DNA from: Candidatus Wallbacteria bacterium
GTDB taxonomy: Bacteria; Muiribacteriota; UBA6191; JACPRK01
Assembly (NCBI GenBank): GCA_016199905.1
Contig: JACQFU010000588.1
Coordinates: forward strand, 1-5,125
DNA: 5,125 nucleotides
Direction: 5' to 3'
Shown here: positions 1 to 5,125 of the stretch, one piece after another
Numbering within the stretch: the first letter of the stretch is position 1
Layout: each line of letters opens with the position of its first letter
The notes under the pieces: model-generated
Told to the model about the DNA's origin: nothing
The model's input: only the letters and a program-made list of their open reading frames with translations
The model's database searches: none
Position numbers and translations under genes: made by a program

Positions 1-371
1 AGGGCGTCGACCAGCCCCTCGCCGTCGCCCAGCACCAGGCTGTCCACGTGAGCCAGCACTCTCGCCGCGTGCGCCGTCGCCGTCGGCCCGCCCATCGCCA
101 CCCGCAGGCCGCGAGCCCGCAAGCGGTCCGCGTACTCGAGCGCGCGCGGCAACGCCGCTCCCATCACCGAAAGCGCCACGAGATCGGCCTCGACGGCCTC
201 CGGCGCCGGCAACTCGTCCAGCATCTCGTCGGCCACGGCCACCTCCGCGTGGCGGCCGAAGAGCGCGGCCAGGTAGGGCAGCGTCAAACCGTGGTACCAA
301 AGCCGGCTGTGACGCTCGCCCGGGCCCGAGCCGCCGGGTGCCACGTTGAGGATCAGGACTCGCTGCGTCAT
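1..371 (-). CDS. Cobalamin-binding-type radical SAM protein, N-terminal part (truncated by window edge)
   Basis: Only the first ~123 codons lie in the window; the reading frame is open to base 1. The ATG at 371-369 overlaps the TGA stop of the upstream paralogue (ATGA, four bases), and an AAAGGCGG sequence at 387-380 lies 8 bases before it, which supports this start. The product begins MTQRVLILNVAPGG and continues with RLWYHGLTLPYLAALFGR, ADLVALSVMGAALPRALE, GGPTATA and HVDSLVLGDGE. These are the elements of the Rossmann-like B12-binding domain found ahead of the radical SAM barrel in this enzyme class, ending in the usual GDGE segment. The same blocks occur in the same order in the neighbouring complete gene, at about 60% identity by hand alignment. 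The iron-sulfur Cys motif would lie beyond the edge and is not seen, so the radical SAM call rests on the paralogue. The domain lacks the classical DxHxxG cobalamin-ligand motif, as many relatives do. Substrate unknown. Confidence 0.85.
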   Translation of the reverse strand, partial: MTQRVLILNVAPGGSGPGERHSRLWYHGLTLPYLAALFGRHAEVAVADEMLDELPAPEAVEADLVALSVMGAALPRALEYADRLRARGLRVAMGGPTATAHAARVLAHVDSLVLGDGEGLVDA

Positions 372-1681
372 ACGATCGTCCGCCTTTGACGCACCATGTG
401 ACGCATGTAGAGGTTCGCGGCCAGCGAGCCCGCGCGCCGCAGCAAGAACCGGTCCGGTGCGCGGGCCACCAGCCGCCGGAAGATCGAGCCCAGAGAGTAG
501 ACGTTCCCGTAAAGCCGCCAGAACCCTTCCTCCAGCTCCCGCTGCGTCATCTGGGCCGGGCGAAACACGGCTTCTTCGGCGTTGTAGTGGGCCAGATCCA
601 GCTCGGAAATGCGCCCCTGCTCGGCCAGCTCCGCGTGCATCGGTGTTCCCAGGATGGGCGTCAGCACGTGAAAGATGGCCATCTCGACGCGGTTCTCGTT
701 CAGAAAGGCGAGCACTTCGTCGAACACGGCCGGGGAGTCGTGGTCGAAACCCAGCACCATCATTGCGGTCACCTGAATTCCGCTATCGTGCAGCCGCCGG
801 ATGATTTGACGATATCGATCCACCCGGAAACAGCCCTTGCCGGAGGAGTCGAGGTTGGCCTGTGTCACGGTCTCGAAGCCGATCGCCAGCATCGTGCAGC
901 CGGAGGCCGCCAGACGGTCGACCATCGCCTCGTCCTCGGCGATGCCGGCCGTGGCGTTGGCCATCCACTCGACGCCGAGTGGCGCGATCGCCCCAACGAG
1001 CTTGCGGAAGTAGCCGCGGTCGACCGTGGGGTTGTCGTCCATGAAGATGACGCGCCGGACGCCCATGGCCTGGATGGCGGCGATGTCGCGCACCACGTCC
1101 TCTACCGGCTTCTGGCGCTGGCGACGCTGGCTCAGCTGAGTGGTCAGGCAGAACCGGCAGCCGATGCTGCAGCCGCGGGTCGCCTCCACCGGGTAGAACA
1201 GGCCTACCCGCCTTCGCGGGATCAGGTCGTAACGCGGCACGGGCGTGCCATCGAGCGGAGGAGGAGTCTCGTGGCGATAGACCGGCTGCAGGCGGTCCAC
1301 GGCCAGGTCGTCCAACAACCGCTCCACCAGTTGCTCGCCGTCGCCCATCACCAGCGAGTCCACGTGCGGAGCGACGGTCTGGGGATACGCGGAGGCCGTC
1401 GGTCCGCCAAGGACCACGCGCTTGCCGCGCTGCCGGTACTGGTCTGCCAGTTCGAGGGCCCGCGGCAGTCCGGCACCCATCGTCGTGATCGCGACCAGGT
1501 CGGCGTCCGTGTCCAGGGGCGGAGCGTCGAGCAGCTCGTCGACCACCTGCACGTCGCAACGCCGCCCGAAGAGTGCCGCCAGGTACGGGAGGGTCAACCC
1601 GTGATACCAGAGCCGGTGCAGCTTCCCGCTGTGGCCGTCGCCGCCGCCGCGGGCGGCCTGGACGATAAGGACTTTGGTCAC
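368..1681 (-). CDS. B12-binding-domain radical SAM protein (complete)
   Basis: Predicted 437-residue enzyme from a GTG start at 1681. Residues ~1-125 form a B12-binding-type Rossmann domain (VLIVQAA, WYHGLTLPYLAALFGR, DLVAITTMGAG, GGPTASA, HVDSLVMGDGE) without a DxHxxG motif. The radical SAM barrel follows: ATRGCSIGCRFC gives the CxxxCxxC 4Fe-4S/SAM motif at Cys171, Cys175 and Cys178, then IFMDDNP (~212-218) and MMVLGFDHDS (~307-316). The C-terminal part (LTPILGTPMHAEL, AVFRPAQMTQRELEEGFWRLY) resembles the DUF4070-type tail of cytosolic B12 radical SAM enzymes such as the hopanoid methylases. Family members use a 5'-deoxyadenosyl radical for methylation or rearrangement of unactivated carbons; the substrate here cannot be told. 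An ATG at 1771 would add 30 residues. I prefer GTG 1681 because it aligns with the start of the downstream paralogue (VTKVLIV against MTQRVLI) and has a similar AAAGGGCGG upstream. The stop overlaps the next gene's ATG, which implies translational coupling. Confidence 0.9.
   Translation of the reverse strand: MTKVLIVQAARGGGDGHSGKLHRLWYHGLTLPYLAALFGRRCDVQVVDELLDAPPLDTDADLVAITTMGAGLPRALELADQYRQRGKRVVLGGPTASAYPQTVAPHVDSLVMGDGEQLVERLLDDLAVDRLQPVYRHETPPPLDGTPVPRYDLIPRRRVGLFYPVEATRGCSIGCRFCLTTQLSQRRQRQKPVEDVVRDIAAIQAMGVRRVIFMDDNPTVDRGYFRKLVGAIAPLGVEWMANATAGIAEDEAMVDRLAASGCTMLAIGFETVTQANLDSSGKGCFRVDRYRQIIRRLHDSGIQVTAMMVLGFDHDSPAVFDEVLAFLNENRVEMAIFHVLTPILGTPMHAELAEQGRISELDLAHYNAEEAVFRPAQMTQRELEEGFWRLYGNVYSLGSIFRRLVARAPDRFLLRRAGSLAANLYMRHMVRQRRTIV
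380..387 (-). promoter_or_regulatory. Possible ribosome binding site for the truncated radical SAM gene, inside the upstream gene
   Basis: On the minus strand AAAGGCGG sits 8 bases before the ATG at 371, within the last codons of the upstream paralogue. With the ATGA stop/start overlap it fits re-initiation or coupled translation of the second gene from the same message. The match is partial. Confidence 0.4.
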
Positions 1682-1782
1682 ACGTCGAGTATGCCGCCCT
1701 TTGCAGCCGGCGTCTGTGACCTCCCTCACCCCGGGACGAAACCTTTGCAAACTTTCGAGAGGCGCCCGCATAGACTCCGTCG
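1682..1782. promoter_or_regulatory. Divergent intergenic region between the radical SAM genes and the exported hydrolase
   Basis: About 101 bases separate the GTG of the minus-strand radical SAM gene from the ATG of the plus-strand hydrolase gene. Promoters for both directions must lie here, or just inside the genes if the unit starts internally. The region holds an 8-base perfect palindrome TTTGCAAA at 1744-1751 in an AT-richer patch. On the plus strand TTGCAA (1745-1750) and TAGACT (1771-1776) weakly resemble -35 and -10 boxes but are 20 bases apart, which is too wide for a good sigma-70 promoter. If that -10 were used, transcription would begin almost at the ATG. No clear Shine-Dalgarno sequence precedes the ATG; the nearest GAGAGG (1757-1762) is 20 bases away. 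The promoter assignment is inferred from layout. Confidence 0.35.
1694..1702 (-). promoter_or_regulatory. Possible ribosome binding site for the complete radical SAM gene
   Basis: On the minus strand AAAGGGCGG ends 12 bases before the GTG at 1681. The spacing is longer than ideal and the match to the anti-Shine-Dalgarno sequence is partial. Its value is that a near-identical AAAGGCGG precedes the paralogue's ATG at 371, so both copies carry the same kind of start region. A better-looking GGGAGG (about 1728-1720) lies further upstream but has no start codon at a suitable distance behind it. Confidence 0.3.
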
Positions 1783-2718
1783 ATGAACACCAAGACGCGA
1801 ATGGCCTGGTTGCTCGCTCTGGTCTCCCTTCTGGGGTCTGCGCCTCTGTCTGCCCGCCCGTTGCGGGTCATGACGTACAACATCCGGTCCGGCAGCGGCA
1901 CGCAGAACACGCATCTCTTCGGGCTGAAGTTCTTCTACGGTCACGGCGACAAGTACCTGGACCGCATCGCAGACAAGGCCAAGGCCCTGGACGTCGACGT
2001 GCTCTGCATGGAGGAAGTGCAGGGGCGGAGCTTGCGCAGCGAGGGCTACGATCAGACCGGGCACATCGCCGAGCGAATGGGTCTGAAGTATCACTTCTGG
2101 GCCGAGGCCACTTCGGGCGGCTGGATCGCCAACCGGCAGGGAAACTGCATCATCAGCCGCTTTCCGATCGTCGAGACTCGGCGGGTTGTTCTGAACAAGG
2201 CCAGCGGCAATGTCGAGCAGCGCATCGCCGTCGTCGCCCGCATCGCGTATCCCGACGCCGGCCCGCAAGGGACGTGGGTCGTCTGTACGCATCTCTACCA
2301 GCGCACCGACGACGGCCTGCGCCAGAAGGAGCTGCAGGTCCTCTCCGAGGCGCTGAAGGGATGCGAGGGTCCGATGATCGTCGCCGGGGACTTCAACGCC
2401 GATCCCGGGAGCCGGTCGATTCGCGGCGTGCAGGACGGCACGCTGGGACGTCCCCTCTTCGACGCGCTGGCCGACGCCGGCAACGGGGCCAAGCTCACAA
2501 GCGACTCTCTGCATCCGACTCGGCGCATCGACTATGTATTCCACGACGCGAGCTTCAAGACCGACAGCGCCTTCGTTCCCACCAAGGAGCCCGAGGATTC
2601 GGACCACCTGCCGGTCTTCGTCGTGCTCAGCGTGAAAGTCACGGCCGCCGCGCCCGCCGCAACGGCCTCTGCGCCGCGCGTGGAGACCGGGCCGGACTTC
2701 ACGGGGCTCAACCAGTAG
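1783..2718 (+). CDS. Exported endonuclease/exonuclease/phosphatase-superfamily hydrolase
   Basis: 311-residue protein. Residues 1-24 form a Sec-type signal peptide: basic MNTKTR, hydrophobic MAWLLALVSLLG, then PLSA before a likely cut at Ala24/Arg25. There is no lipobox cysteine, so a periplasmic or secreted location is expected. The mature part carries the metal-dependent phosphodiesterase motifs of the superfamily in order: MTYNIR (Asn33), MEEVQ (Glu78, metal ligand), GNCIISRFPI (121-129), CTHLY (His170), AGDFNADP (Asp203, Asn205), RRIDYVF (Asp250) and SDHLPV (Asp274, His275). All expected catalytic residues are present, so it should be active. Substrates in this superfamily range from DNA to sphingomyelin, phosphoinositides and other phosphodiesters, and sequence alone does not choose among them. 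After the domain comes a 30-residue Ala/Pro-rich tail (TAAAPAATASAP) ending in GPDFTGLNQ. ATG 1783 is preferred over ATG 1801 because it supplies the basic N-region of the signal peptide. The next gene follows on the same strand. Confidence 0.9.
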   Translation: MNTKTRMAWLLALVSLLGSAPLSARPLRVMTYNIRSGSGTQNTHLFGLKFFYGHGDKYLDRIADKAKALDVDVLCMEEVQGRSLRSEGYDQTGHIAERMGLKYHFWAEATSGGWIANRQGNCIISRFPIVETRRVVLNKASGNVEQRIAVVARIAYPDAGPQGTWVVCTHLYQRTDDGLRQKELQVLSEALKGCEGPMIVAGDFNADPGSRSIRGVQDGTLGRPLFDALADAGNGAKLTSDSLHPTRRIDYVFHDASFKTDSAFVPTKEPEDSDHLPVFVVLSVKVTAAAPAATASAPRVETGPDFTGLNQ

Positions 2719-2755
2719 GCTGAGCCGTAGCACGCTCCGGCGCGCGACTTCAGTC

Positions 2756-2767
2756 ATGTCGTGACAT
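2756..2767. repeat. Small inverted repeat upstream of the hybrid kinase
   Basis: ATGTC and GACAT are perfect 5-base inverted arms separated by GT, in the short gap between the hydrolase stop and the kinase start. It could be an operator half-site pair or chance. The alternative GTG start of the kinase (2761) falls inside it. I see no convincing promoter boxes or intrinsic terminator in this 84-base gap. A 10-base GC palindrome CCCGGCCGGG (2773-2782) followed by TTT has no loop and is not a good terminator. Confidence 0.25.
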
Positions 2768-2802
2768 TCGCCCCCGGCCGGGTTTACCGTGGTTCCAGAC
2801 CG

Positions 2803-4521
2803 ATGAGCGCCGAGAGCCCTCCGGAAAAGGGAGTCAGCTGGGGACTGCGGGGCGCGCTGGCCAGTTTCACAGCCGGCGCGAAAGCCCTGCTGTGCGCCGT
2901 TCCGAAGGAGTCGCCCCGGCCAGATACCGGGCCCTCAGGCGCTCTTGACCCGGCGAAGCTGGAACGCGAGACCTTCTTCTCCGCGGTCTTCGAGAACATC
3001 CCCCTGATGGTCTTCGTGAAGGACGCCGAGGAGCTGAGGTTCGTCCGGTTCAATCGAGCGGCCGAGGAGCTGCTTGGATTTTCTCGCGCCGACATGATCG
3101 GCAAGAACGACTACGACTTCTTCGCCAAGGAGCAGGCGGACTTCTTCGTTGCCAAGGACCGCGAGGTGCTGCGGAACAAGACGCTGGTCGATATCCCCGA
3201 AGAGCCGATCCTGACGCTCAAGAAGGGACAGCGATATCTGCACACGCGGAAGATCCCCATCCTCGACGAACAGGGCAATCCCGTCTATCTCCTGGGAATC
3301 TCCGAGGACATCACGGATCGCAAGGCGGCCCAGGAGGCCCTGCGGCAGGCCAAGGAATCCGCAGACGCGGCCAACAAGGCCAAGAGCCTCTTCCTGGCCA
3401 ACATGTCTCACGAGATCCGCACGCCGATGAACGCCATCCTGGGCTTCACCCAGTTGCTGCAGCACGACCCCACGGCCACGCCGGACCAACTCAAGAGCCT
3501 CGACCTGATCATGGCCAGCGGCGAGCACCTGCTGTCGCTGATCAACGACGTGCTCGAAATGTCCAAGATCGAGGCCGGCCGGCTGGTGGTCGACCGCATC
3601 CGGTTCGACCTGCACGCGATGCTGGCCGACGTCGAGGCCATGTTTCATCTGCGAGCCGAATCGAAGGGGCTCAAGCTCGAGTTTCAGGTAGGCTCTCGGG
3701 TTCCCCGCGGACTTTTCGTCGACCAGGGAAAGCTGCGTCAAATCCTCATCAACCTTCTAGGCAATGCCGTGAAATTCACCAGTGCGGGCGGGATCTCGGT
3801 TCGAGTCGATGCGCTGGACACGACGGGGGAGGAGACGTTGCTGACCGTGGAGGTGACCGACACGGGTATCGGCATGCGGCCCGCCGAGCTCGAGCGCCTC
3901 TTCACGCCCTTCGAACAAACCGAGGGCGGGCGCAAGGCGGGCGGCACGGGGCTGGGGCTGGCCATCAGCCGCGAGTATGCGCGGTTGATGGGAGGCGACA
4001 TCACGGCGAGCAGCCAACCGCGCGTGGGGAGCGTGTTTCGGGTCCGCCTGCCTGTGACGACAGTCCTCCCCGAATTGGTGCCTAGCCCGCCGGCACCGGC
4101 GCGCTGGCTGACCGTCGAACCCGTCCGGCACGAGTCGCGCGTCCTGGTGGTCGACGATCAGCCGGTGAACCGCCAACTGCTCTTGGCCCTGATGAAGCCG
4201 ATGGGGCTCACGATCCGGGAGGCCGAGAACGGCGAAGAGGCGATCCGGATCTTCGAAGAGTGGCAGCCGCACCTGGTCCTGATGGACCTTCGCATGGACG
4301 GGATGGACGGCCTGGAGGCGACCCGCCGGATCAAGGCAATGCCCGGCGGCGCCGATACGCCTATCATCGCGGTGACGGCGGGCGCGTTCGAAGACGAGCG
4401 GACGTCGGCCCTGGCGGCGGGGGCCGATGCGTTCGTGCGCAAACCGTTCCACAAGGGCGACATCGTGGAGCTGCTCGCCCGTTTCCTGGATTTGCGGTTT
4501 GTCGAGAAGGACGCCGGGTGA
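2803..4521 (+). CDS. Soluble PAS hybrid histidine kinase with C-terminal receiver domain
   Basis: 572 residues from ATG 2803; an in-frame GTG at 2761 would add 14. No transmembrane segment is visible: the mildly hydrophobic stretch near residues 14-33 contains charged residues. A cytoplasmic sensor is therefore expected. Domains in order: a PAS domain (~57-172, FFSAVFENIPLMVFVKD to GISEDITDRK), a short alanine- and lysine-rich coiled linker, HisKA (~190-258, SHEIRTPMN with phosphoacceptor His203), HATPase (~305-416) with N-box NLLGNAVKFT (Asn317, Asn321), G1 DTGIG (Asp353), F-box FTPFEQ and G2 GTGLGL, then a proline-rich linker and a receiver (~445-563) with acidic pair Asp451/Asp452, phosphoacceptor Asp495 (LVLMDLRMDG), Thr525 and Lys547 (RKPF). 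All key residues are present. Expected role: autophosphorylation on His203 and transfer to Asp495. There is no HPt domain or DNA-binding output, so a separate phosphotransfer partner is needed and none is encoded here. The signal is unknown; PAS domains bind small ligands, haem or flavin, or mediate dimerisation. It may share a transcript with the upstream hydrolase. Confidence 0.93.
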   Translation: MSAESPPEKGVSWGLRGALASFTAGAKALLCAVPKESPRPDTGPSGALDPAKLERETFFSAVFENIPLMVFVKDAEELRFVRFNRAAEELLGFSRADMIGKNDYDFFAKEQADFFVAKDREVLRNKTLVDIPEEPILTLKKGQRYLHTRKIPILDEQGNPVYLLGISEDITDRKAAQEALRQAKESADAANKAKSLFLANMSHEIRTPMNAILGFTQLLQHDPTATPDQLKSLDLIMASGEHLLSLINDVLEMSKIEAGRLVVDRIRFDLHAMLADVEAMFHLRAESKGLKLEFQVGSRVPRGLFVDQGKLRQILINLLGNAVKFTSAGGISVRVDALDTTGEETLLTVEVTDTGIGMRPAELERLFTPFEQTEGGRKAGGTGLGLAISREYARLMGGDITASSQPRVGSVFRVRLPVTTVLPELVPSPPAPARWLTVEPVRHESRVLVVDDQPVNRQLLLALMKPMGLTIREAENGEEAIRIFEEWQPHLVLMDLRMDGMDGLEATRRIKAMPGGADTPIIAVTAGAFEDERTSALAAGADAFVRKPFHKGDIVELLARFLDLRFVEKDAG

Positions 4522-4530
4522 ACGGCCGCC
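4522..4530. other. Nine-base gap between convergent stop codons
   Basis: The TGA of the kinase gene (4519-4521) and the TAG of the binding-protein gene (4533-4531, minus strand) are nine bases apart. No hairpin followed by a T-run can fit here, and I see none in the adjoining coding ends. Any termination must be factor-dependent or occur inside the opposing gene, giving overlapping antisense 3' ends. Confidence 0.5.
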
Positions 4531-5125
4531 CTACAGGTTCTTCTTGGTCTCCTCGCGCAGCGCCGGATCGACCTTGTAGTACTTGTTGAAGCCGTAGCCG
4601 AGAGGGTGCGGCTTGTAGTCCGAGAGCCACTTGTGGGCGAGCCGGAATCCGAGCCGGTGCACTCCGAGGATGCAGGGCACTTCGTTCTGGATGATCCTCA
4701 CCATCTCGTCGATGAGCTTCTTGCGTTCGGGGCTGTCCACTATGTTGTGCATCTTCTTGTACAACTCGTCCATCCGGGCGTTCTTGAAGTTGGTGGCATT
4801 GGGGCCCGGGGCCTCGTTGGGACCGTAAAAACACTCATCAGGTCTTCCGGGTCCGGATAGGAGTAAGTGCTGCCATAGCCGAAGATCTGCGCCCGCTTCG
4901 TGCGCATCTTGGAGCTGAACTCGGGCCAGGTGTTGCCGTTGATCTTGACCTTGATGCCGATCTTGGCCATGTCGCGCTCGAACATTTCGCCGAACTGCCT
5001 CGAGGTGGTGTCGGCCATGTTCTCGTAGGTGAACTCCGGCAGCCCCTTGCCTTCGGGGTACCCCGCCTGGGCCAGCAACTGCTTGGCCTTCTCGATGTCC
5101 TTCGCGGCGTTCGGGTTCGCCAGAG
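4531..5125 (-). CDS. ABC transporter substrate-binding protein, family 5 (peptide type), C-terminal part, frameshifted
   Basis: The gene enters from the right edge with its 5' end missing and ends at TAG 4533-4531. The upstream frame reads DIEKAKQLLAQAGYPEGKGLPEFTYE, then QFGEMFERDMAKIGIKVKI, TWPEFSSKMRTKRAQIFGYG and YPDPEDLMSVF. These are the characteristic C-terminal-lobe segments of family 5 solute-binding proteins (DppA/OppA-like), the extracytoplasmic receptors of peptide, nickel or related importers. That frame is then lost. Changing frame at 4827-4831 restores YGPNEAPGPNATNFKNARMDELYKKM, IVDSPERKKLIDEMVRIIQNEVPCILGVHR and a normal C-terminus ending LREETKKNL. About 198 residues of a protein usually 500-600 long are present. 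Both sides of the break look conserved and undecayed, so a sequencing or assembly error or a very recent mutation is likelier than an old pseudogene. The ligand cannot be inferred. The gene converges on the kinase gene with nine bases between the two stop codons. Confidence 0.85.
   Translation of the reverse strand, partial: SGEPERREGHREGQAVAGPGGVPRRQGAAGVHLREHGRHHLEAVRRNVRARHGQDRHQGQDQRQHLARVQLQDAHEAGADLRLWQHLLLSGPGRPDECFYGPNEAPGPNATNFKNARMDELYKKMHNIVDSPERKKLIDEMVRIIQNEVPCILGVHRLGFRLAHKWLSDYKPHPLGYGFNKYYKVDPALREETKKNL
4827..4831 (-). other. One-base frameshift in a homopolymer within the binding-protein gene
   Basis: On the minus strand the run is AGTGTTTTTACGG, five Ts. Six Ts would read S-V-F-Y-G-P-N-E-A and continue without a stop to the natural end. 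With five, the frame runs into non-conserved sequence and stops near 4740. The loss of one T in a homopolymer, with good coding sequence on both sides, marks this as the exact break point. Confidence 0.85.

Noticed and set aside
386..1786. 466-residue open frame on the plus strand opposite the radical SAM gene
   Set aside because: It mirrors the radical SAM gene in GC-rich sequence. Its translation is rich in His, Arg, Gln and Val with no family motifs, whereas the opposite strand carries clear catalytic motifs.
783..1910. 375-residue minus-strand open frame overlapping the radical SAM and hydrolase genes
   Set aside because: The translation is an Arg/Pro/Gly-rich out-of-frame product with no recognisable domain, and it conflicts with two well-supported genes.
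1726..2757. 343-residue minus-strand frame opposite the exported hydrolase
   Set aside because: It has no motifs and a composition typical of antisense frames in high-GC genes. The plus strand has a signal peptide and a full catalytic motif set.
2773..2785. GC palindrome CCCGGCCGGG followed by TTT as an intrinsic terminator for the hydrolase gene
   Set aside because: The palindrome has no loop, so it cannot fold into a normal terminator hairpin, and the T-run is only three bases.
2935..4452. Several minus-strand frames opposite the hybrid kinase
   Set aside because: All are antisense shadows of the kinase domains and none shows family character.
4606..4860. Plus-strand frame of 84 residues opposite the binding-protein gene
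   Set aside because: It is antisense to the conserved C-terminal segment of the family 5 binding protein, with no independent support.
1..5125. CRISPR array, insertion sequence, tRNA, or defence or toxin-antitoxin system
   Set aside because: I saw no regularly spaced direct repeats, transposase motifs, terminal inverted repeats, tRNA-like folds or defence-protein motifs. The only long repeat is the paralogous gene pair.

Overview
This is a GC-rich bacterial window (roughly two-thirds G+C by eye) with tightly packed genes. It looks like chromosomal sequence from a Gram-negative environmental bacterium. A Sec-type signal peptide, a soluble PAS hybrid histidine kinase and cobalamin-type radical SAM enzymes would all fit a deltaproteobacterial or myxobacterial-like lineage. 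Nothing here fixes the taxon, so that placement is only a guess.

Layout. Positions 1-1681 hold two tandem minus-strand genes for cobalamin-binding-type radical SAM proteins. The upstream one is complete (368-1681). The downstream one is cut by the window edge (1-371). They overlap by four bases (ATGA), and their N-terminal domains are about 60% identical by hand alignment, so they are a tandem duplication that is probably co-translated. Positions 1682-1782 form a short divergent intergenic region. On the plus strand, 1783-2718 encodes an exported endonuclease/exonuclease/phosphatase-superfamily hydrolase with all its recognisable catalytic motifs. After a gap of about 84 bases comes a soluble hybrid histidine kinase (PAS, HisKA, HATPase, receiver) at 2803-4521. 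Nine bases beyond its stop codon, a minus-strand gene converges on it. This is the C-terminal part of a family 5 (peptide-type) ABC transporter substrate-binding protein (4531-5125), which runs off the right edge and carries a one-base frameshift in a run of five A/T bases at 4827-4831.

How the parts relate. The only strongly coupled unit is the radical SAM pair. The exported hydrolase and the kinase may share a transcript, but nothing in the sequence links them functionally. The binding protein belongs to a separate convergent unit. I see no mobile element, CRISPR array, tRNA, rRNA or defence-system signature. The most interesting feature is the coupled pair of paralogous radical SAM enzymes of unknown substrate. 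The frameshift is the most important annotation caveat.
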